From NCBI GenBank assembly GCA_050303815.1, contig JBNLCM010000013.1, forward strand, positions 1 through 20,573: a DNA stretch of 20,573 nt, read 5' to 3'. Numbering within the stretch: position 1 is the first letter of the stretch; each line of letters begins with the position of its first letter. Under the pieces are notes generated by a model, which was not told where the DNA came from, did not search any database, and saw only the letters and a list, made by a program, of their open reading frames with translations. The stretch comes from Cognatazoarcus sp050303815 (GTDB lineage: Bacteria; Pseudomonadota; Gammaproteobacteria; Burkholderiales; Rhodocyclaceae). The translations under genes and the position numbers were made by a program. Positions 16,913 to 20,573 of the stretch are shown here, piece by piece.

Positions 16913-19279
16913 ATGACTCGTCTAGTCATCCCCTTCGAAGAGTTGCGCATGTCCGACGTGGAGCAGGTCGGCGGCAAGAACGCGTCGCTCGGCGAGATGA
17001 TCAGCCAGCTGCCCGCCAGTGTTCGGGTGCCCGGCGGCTTTGCCACGACTTCGGCGGCCTATCGTGAATTCCTGGAGCACGAAGGCCTCGCGGCCCGCAT
17101 CCAGACCGCGCTGGAGAGCCTCGACGTCGACGATGTCGATGCGCTCGCGAAGTGCGGTGCCGAGATCCGAGGCTGGATCGTCGACACCCCGTTTCCGCCG
17201 CGGCTCGAGTCCGAGATCAAGGCCGCCTACGAGAAACTGACGAGTGAGGGTGAGGGTAGCTTCGCAGTCCGCTCCTCGGCAACCGCCGAGGATCTGCCGG
17301 ATGCTTCCTTCGCCGGCCAGCAGGAATCCTTCCTGAACATCCACGGCTACGAGAACATCCTCCACGCGATCAAGGAAGTGTTCGCGTCGCTCTACAACGA
17401 CCGCGCCATCGCCTACCGTGTCCATAAGGGCTTCACCCACGCCGAGGTGGCCCTGTCGGCCGGCGTGCAGCGCATGGTGCGCTCGGATATCGGCGCCTCG
17501 GGCGTGATGTTCACGATGGACACCGAGTCGGGCTTCAACGAAGTGGTGTTCATCACCGCCTCCTATGGCCTGGGCGAGACGGTGGTGCAGGGTGCCGTCA
17601 ATCCGGACGAGTTCTACGTTCACAAGCCGACCCTTGCGCTGGGCAAGCCCTCGGTGATCCGCCGCAACCTGGGCTCCAAGCTGATCAAGATGGTGTTCTC
17701 GGAGACCCGCGCAGCCGGTCGTTCGACCTCGACCGTCGATGTGTCCGAGTCGGATCGCAACAAGTTTTCGATCAACGACGCCGATGTGCTCGAGCTGGCC
17801 CGCTACGCCATGACCATTGAGGCCCACTATGGCCGGCCGATGGACATCGAGTGGGGCAAGTCCGGTGACGACGGCAAGATCTACATCCTCCAGGCGCGCC
17901 CCGAGACGGTGAAGAGCCAGCAGTCCGGCAACGTCATGGAGAAGTACCGCCTCAAGCAGTACGGCAAGCGCCTCACCCACGGCCGGGCGATCGGACAGAA
18001 GATCGGCGTGGGCCCGGTCCGGGTCATCGAGTCGGCCAGCGAGATGAACCGGGTCCTGCCGGGCGACGTGCTCGTCACCGACATGACCGACCCGAACTGG
18101 GAGCCGGTGATGAAGCGCGCCAGCGCCATCGTCACCAACCGCGGTGGCCGTACCTGCCACGCAGCCATCATCGCGCGTGAGCTCGGCATTCCGGCGATCG
18201 TGGGCTGCGGCAACGCCACCGAGGTGCTGGAGGAGGGCGACTCGGTCACCGTGTCGTGCGCCGAGGGCGATACCGGCTACGTGTACCGCGGCAAGCTCGA
18301 CTACGAGGTGACGACGACCGACATGGGCAACCTGCCCGACATCCCGGTCAAGATCATGATGAACGTGGGCAACCCCGAACTGGCGTTCGAGTTCGCCCAG
18401 ATTCCGAATGGCGGCGTGGGTCTGGCCCGTCTCGAGTTCGTGATCAACAACATGATCGGCATTCACCCGAAAGCCATCCTCGAGCTCGATCAGGTGCCGG
18501 CCAGCCTGCGCAATGAGATCATGCGTCGCTCGCGCGGCTACCTGACCCCGAAGCAGTTCTTCATCGAGAAGATCGTCGAGGGCGTGGCGACGATCGCGGC
18601 AGCCTTCTACCCCAACCCGGTCATCGTCCGTCTGTCCGACTTCAAGTCCAACGAGTACCGCAAGCTGCTGGGCGGCGAGATCTACGAGCCCGAGGAAGAG
18701 AACCCGATGCTGGGCTTCCGTGGCGCGTCGCGCTACATCGCCCACTCCTTCCGCGACTGCTTCGAGATGGAATGCATCGCGATGAAGAAGGTGCGCAACG
18801 AGCTGGGCCTGAACAACGTCCAGCTGATGGTGCCCTTCGTGCGCAACCTGGACGAGGCCCGGGCAGTGGTCGATCTGCTGGGCGAGCACGGGCTGAAGCG
18901 CGGCGAGCGCGATCTCAAGTTGATCATGATGTGCGAGATCCCCTCCAACGCGCTCCTGGCCGAGCAGTTCCTCGAGTATTTCGATGGTTTCTCGATCGGG
19001 TCCAACGACCTGACCCAGCTGACCCTCGGCCTGGATCGCGACTCGGGTCTGGTGGCCCACGCGTTCGACGAGCGCGATCTCGCGGTCAAGCAGCTGCTGT
19101 CGATGGCGATCCAGGCCGCCAACAAGCTCGGCAAGTACGTGGGTATCTGCGGCCAGGGGCCGTCGGATCACGCGGACTTCGCCGAGTGGCTCATGGACGA
19201 GGGCATCCAGACCATTTCGCTGAACCCGGATACGGTTGTCGATACCTGGCTGAAGCTTGCCGCTCACGGCACGAAATGA
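16913..19279 (+). CDS. ppsA: Phosphoenolpyruvate synthase
   Basis: PEP synthase (pyruvate, water dikinase) converts pyruvate, ATP and water to PEP, AMP and phosphate for gluconeogenesis on C3 and organic-acid substrates. The 788 residues fit the family (792 in E. coli). The N-terminal ATP-grasp domain shows GGKNASLGEM (residues 19-28) and AVRSSATAEDLPDASFAGQQES (from about 118). The swivelling phosphohistidine domain has NRGGRTCHAA with catalytic His416. Thr414, two residues before it, matches the known PpsR phosphorylation site (Thr419 of E. coli). The C-terminal TIM-barrel PEP/pyruvate domain ends with GICGQ, where Cys746 matches the general acid/base cysteine. The ATG at 16913 has GGAAG nine bases upstream. 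All key residues are present, so enzyme and regulator appear functional as a pair. Confidence 0.97.
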   Translation: MTRLVIPFEELRMSDVEQVGGKNASLGEMISQLPASVRVPGGFATTSAAYREFLEHEGLAARIQTALESLDVDDVDALAKCGAEIRGWIVDTPFPPRLESEIKAAYEKLTSEGEGSFAVRSSATAEDLPDASFAGQQESFLNIHGYENILHAIKEVFASLYNDRAIAYRVHKGFTHAEVALSAGVQRMVRSDIGASGVMFTMDTESGFNEVVFITASYGLGETVVQGAVNPDEFYVHKPTLALGKPSVIRRNLGSKLIKMVFSETRAAGRSTSTVDVSESDRNKFSINDADVLELARYAMTIEAHYGRPMDIEWGKSGDDGKIYILQARPETVKSQQSGNVMEKYRLKQYGKRLTHGRAIGQKIGVGPVRVIESASEMNRVLPGDVLVTDMTDPNWEPVMKRASAIVTNRGGRTCHAAIIARELGIPAIVGCGNATEVLEEGDSVTVSCAEGDTGYVYRGKLDYEVTTTDMGNLPDIPVKIMMNVGNPELAFEFAQIPNGGVGLARLEFVINNMIGIHPKAILELDQVPASLRNEIMRRSRGYLTPKQFFIEKIVEGVATIAAAFYPNPVIVRLSDFKSNEYRKLLGGEIYEPEEENPMLGFRGASRYIAHSFRDCFEMECIAMKKVRNELGLNNVQLMVPFVRNLDEARAVVDLLGEHGLKRGERDLKLIMMCEIPSNALLAEQFLEYFDGFSIGSNDLTQLTLGLDRDSGLVAHAFDERDLAVKQLLSMAIQAANKLGKYVGICGQGPSDHADFAEWLMDEGIQTISLNPDTVVDTWLKLAAHGTK

Positions 19280-19344
19280 CCCGATAATCAGGCGCTTATG
19301 GTCTTGTCATGAGGCTTTCTGCAATACTTTGAGTCGACCGGGCC

Positions 19345-19391
19345 ACGGCCGCACGATGCTATACTGCGAAACTTTCGCGAAGTGCGGCCGT
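19345..19391 (+). promoter_or_regulatory. Extended -10 promoter within nested inverted repeats
   Basis: TATACT (19360-19365) is preceded by TGC, giving an extended -10 (TGnTATACT); no good -35 is present. It sits inside a perfect 10-bp inverted repeat: ACGGCCGCAC (19345-19354) and GTGCGGCCGT (19382-19391). A second dyad, GCGAAA-C-TTTCGC (19366-19378), falls where transcription should start. This would drive the M23 peptidase gene with a leader of nearly 90 bases. The layout resembles an operator overlapping a promoter, but no regulator can be named. Confidence 0.55.
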
Positions 19392-19459
19392 TAATTGCCC
19401 GGAAGATATTGCGGGCCAACAAGAAGCTGTGCTCGCTCAACAAAATTGCAGGAGGCTGA

Positions 19460-20407
19460 ATGGCGCTTGTCATTCTATCGTCGAGTGCTGCGACCGATTC
19501 CTCGGTCAAGGCGATCTCCGCCCGCAAGCTCGTGGCCGGGGTGTCGCTCATGGCGCTCGTCGCACTGCTGGCCGGGTTCGGGCTGGGCTATGAGCTCGCA
19601 AACGATCCCACCCGGTTGGCTGTCGCGGCAGATCCGGCTCCGGTCGCGGTACAACCCGCGGTTTCCGAGCCCGAGAGCCGTTTCCTGGTAGGGCGTGTCG
19701 GCGAGTTGTCCGGTCGCTTGCTGCGGCTCGAGTCAGAAGCCATCCTGCTCGCCAAGCGGATCGGCATGCGAGACGACGCCGAACCGATGGACGGGATCGC
19801 CGATCCTGCCCCCGAGGCGAAGGCCCCGGCAGGCTCCGGCGAAGGTGGCCCCCTGATCCCCGCGGTGGGCGAGAGCCATCAGCTGGATGAGGGCGCCTCC
19901 CTGTCCGATGTCGGAGTCACGCTGGAAGTGCTCGAGGCCGACCTCGAGCGGCTGTCCGGTACGCTGGCGAGCATCGACGAAGTGGCCTCCCAGAAGAACG
20001 TCCTGTCGATGATCTACCCGAGCCGGCTGCCGGTGCTCGATTCCCGCATCGGATCGCGTTTCGGCAATCGCCGTGACCCGTTCAACAAGCGCCGCGCCTT
20101 CCACAGCGGCCTCGATTTCCCGGCGCCGAGCGGCACGCCGATCCTGGCGAGTGCCGGCGGTGTCGTCATCTATTCCGGTTTCCGCAGCGACTACGGCCGG
20201 CAGGTCGAGATCGACCACGGCAACGGCCTGGTCACCCGCTACTCCCACGCACGCAGGCTGCACGTCAAGATTGGCGACGTGGTCACGCCGGGCCAGCGTA
20301 TCGCCGATGTCGGCTCGAGCGGTCGCTCCACGGGGCCGCACCTCCACTTCGAGGTGCTGAAGAACGGCCGCTACGTCGATCCCGAGGAATTCCTGCGCGC
20401 GGGCTGA
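19460..20407 (+). CDS. M23 family peptidoglycan peptidase, membrane-anchored
   Basis: This is a 315-residue zinc metallopeptidase of the M23 (lysostaphin/MepM-like) family that should cleave peptide cross-links in the periplasmic cell wall. An N-terminal membrane anchor spans about 24-46. A region with helical, coiled-coil-like character follows (about 75-100 and 150-180), broken by a Pro/Gly/Ala-rich stretch (105-135). The catalytic domain (about 190-315) keeps all zinc and active-site residues: His215 and Asp219 in HSGLDF, His263 in RYSHA, and His294/His296 in GPHLHFEV. It is therefore expected to be an active enzyme, unlike the NlpD/EnvC activators, which lack these. The start at 19460 follows a full AGGAGG ribosome site at 19450-19455. 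A further membrane protein starts eight bases after its stop. Confidence 0.93.
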   Translation: MALVILSSSAATDSSVKAISARKLVAGVSLMALVALLAGFGLGYELANDPTRLAVAADPAPVAVQPAVSEPESRFLVGRVGELSGRLLRLESEAILLAKRIGMRDDAEPMDGIADPAPEAKAPAGSGEGGPLIPAVGESHQLDEGASLSDVGVTLEVLEADLERLSGTLASIDEVASQKNVLSMIYPSRLPVLDSRIGSRFGNRRDPFNKRRAFHSGLDFPAPSGTPILASAGGVVIYSGFRSDYGRQVEIDHGNGLVTRYSHARRLHVKIGDVVTPGQRIADVGSSGRSTGPHLHFEVLKNGRYVDPEEFLRAG

Positions 20408-20415
20408 TCGAGCAC

Positions 20416-20573
20416 ATGTTCGGCAGCCCCGCAGATACCCGCGAACTGACCGCCCCCGTCTACACGGTCGAGAAGGGTGGTGCGCTGTTTCGCGCGCTCC
20501 CCTCCCTGCTCGCCGTCGGTTGCCTGGTGCTCGCGGGGTATGCGGGTATCCAGGTCATCAAGGACCAGTTCGC
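20416..20573 (+). CDS. Partial membrane protein, cut by window end
   Basis: An open frame starts at ATG 20416, eight bases after the M23 peptidase stop, and runs off the window after 52 full codons. It reads MFGSPADTRELTAPVYTVEK, followed by a hydrophobic span at about residues 28-46 (ALPSLLAVGCLVLAGYAGI). The frame stays open to the window edge. Its ribosome site is weak, so translation may depend on coupling with the upstream gene. I do not recognise the family; an N-terminally anchored envelope protein is likely. Confidence 0.55.
   Translation, partial: MFGSPADTRELTAPVYTVEKGGALFRALPSLLAVGCLVLAGYAGIQVIKDQF

Noticed and set aside
16922..19267. Minus-strand open frame of about 780 codons opposite ppsA
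   Set aside because: It is His/Leu/Asp-rich with no family pattern. It mirrors the codon bias of a well-identified gene on the other strand, a common artefact in high-GC genomes.
19257..19288. GATAAT after ppsA with TTGCCG as a possible promoter for the M23 gene
   Set aside because: The spacer would be 20 bases and the -35 lies inside ppsA; the extended -10 at 19357-19365 is a better candidate.

Overview
The window is GC-rich bacterial chromosome with densely packed housekeeping and accessory genes. The gene set suggests a betaproteobacterium, most likely in or near the Rhodocyclales (Azoarcus/Thauera-like). The reasons are a DUF2863-type protein (largely a betaproteobacterial family), an RpfE-type gene coupled to recJ, a LolC/E-type permease directly followed by lolD, and a divergent ppsR/ppsA pair. 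The lineage is inferred from memory of these families and was not tested by any search. No insertion sequence, prophage, CRISPR array or toxin-antitoxin pair was seen.

Layout. Bases 1-297 hold no convincing gene. A tRNA-Asn(GTT) gene on the minus strand (338-413) has a near-consensus sigma-70 promoter and its own terminator. Next is an uncharacterised membrane protein (517-2310, +) that joins a small winged-helix-like cytosolic module to an AsmA-like periplasmic part. It converges on the coupled pair RpfE-type gene and recJ (5030-2326, -). Divergent from that pair run lolC and lolD (5195-7121, +), the lipoprotein-release ABC transporter. A methyl-accepting chemotaxis protein (7256-9277, +) follows. 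It overlaps tail-to-tail with a DUF2062 membrane protein (9807-9253, -). Divergent from DUF2062 is comEC (9973-12309, +), the DNA-uptake channel, and then an alpha/beta hydrolase (12475-13398, +).

A second block on the minus strand holds an orphan periplasmic LivK-like binding protein (14576-13440), a DUF2863 protein (15897-14728) and ppsR (16802-15972). ppsR is the bifunctional kinase/phosphorylase that controls PEP synthase. Its target, ppsA (16913-19279, +), is transcribed divergently from it. The window ends with an M23 family peptidoglycan peptidase (19460-20407, +) and the first codons of a further membrane protein cut by the window edge.

The most notable non-obvious signal is a strong flagellar sigma-28 (FliA) type promoter upstream of the orphan LivK-like binding protein, with 14 of 16 consensus positions and the exact 11-base spacer. 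A weaker sigma-28-like element lies upstream of the chemoreceptor gene. Together they raise the possibility that the binding protein serves chemotaxis rather than, or as well as, uptake. Other points worth a look are the AsmA-like fusion protein, a promoter for the M23 gene embedded in nested inverted repeats, and the Cys/His-rich tail of the DUF2863 protein. I did not find a clearly new multi-gene system here; most of the window is well-known chromosomal core.
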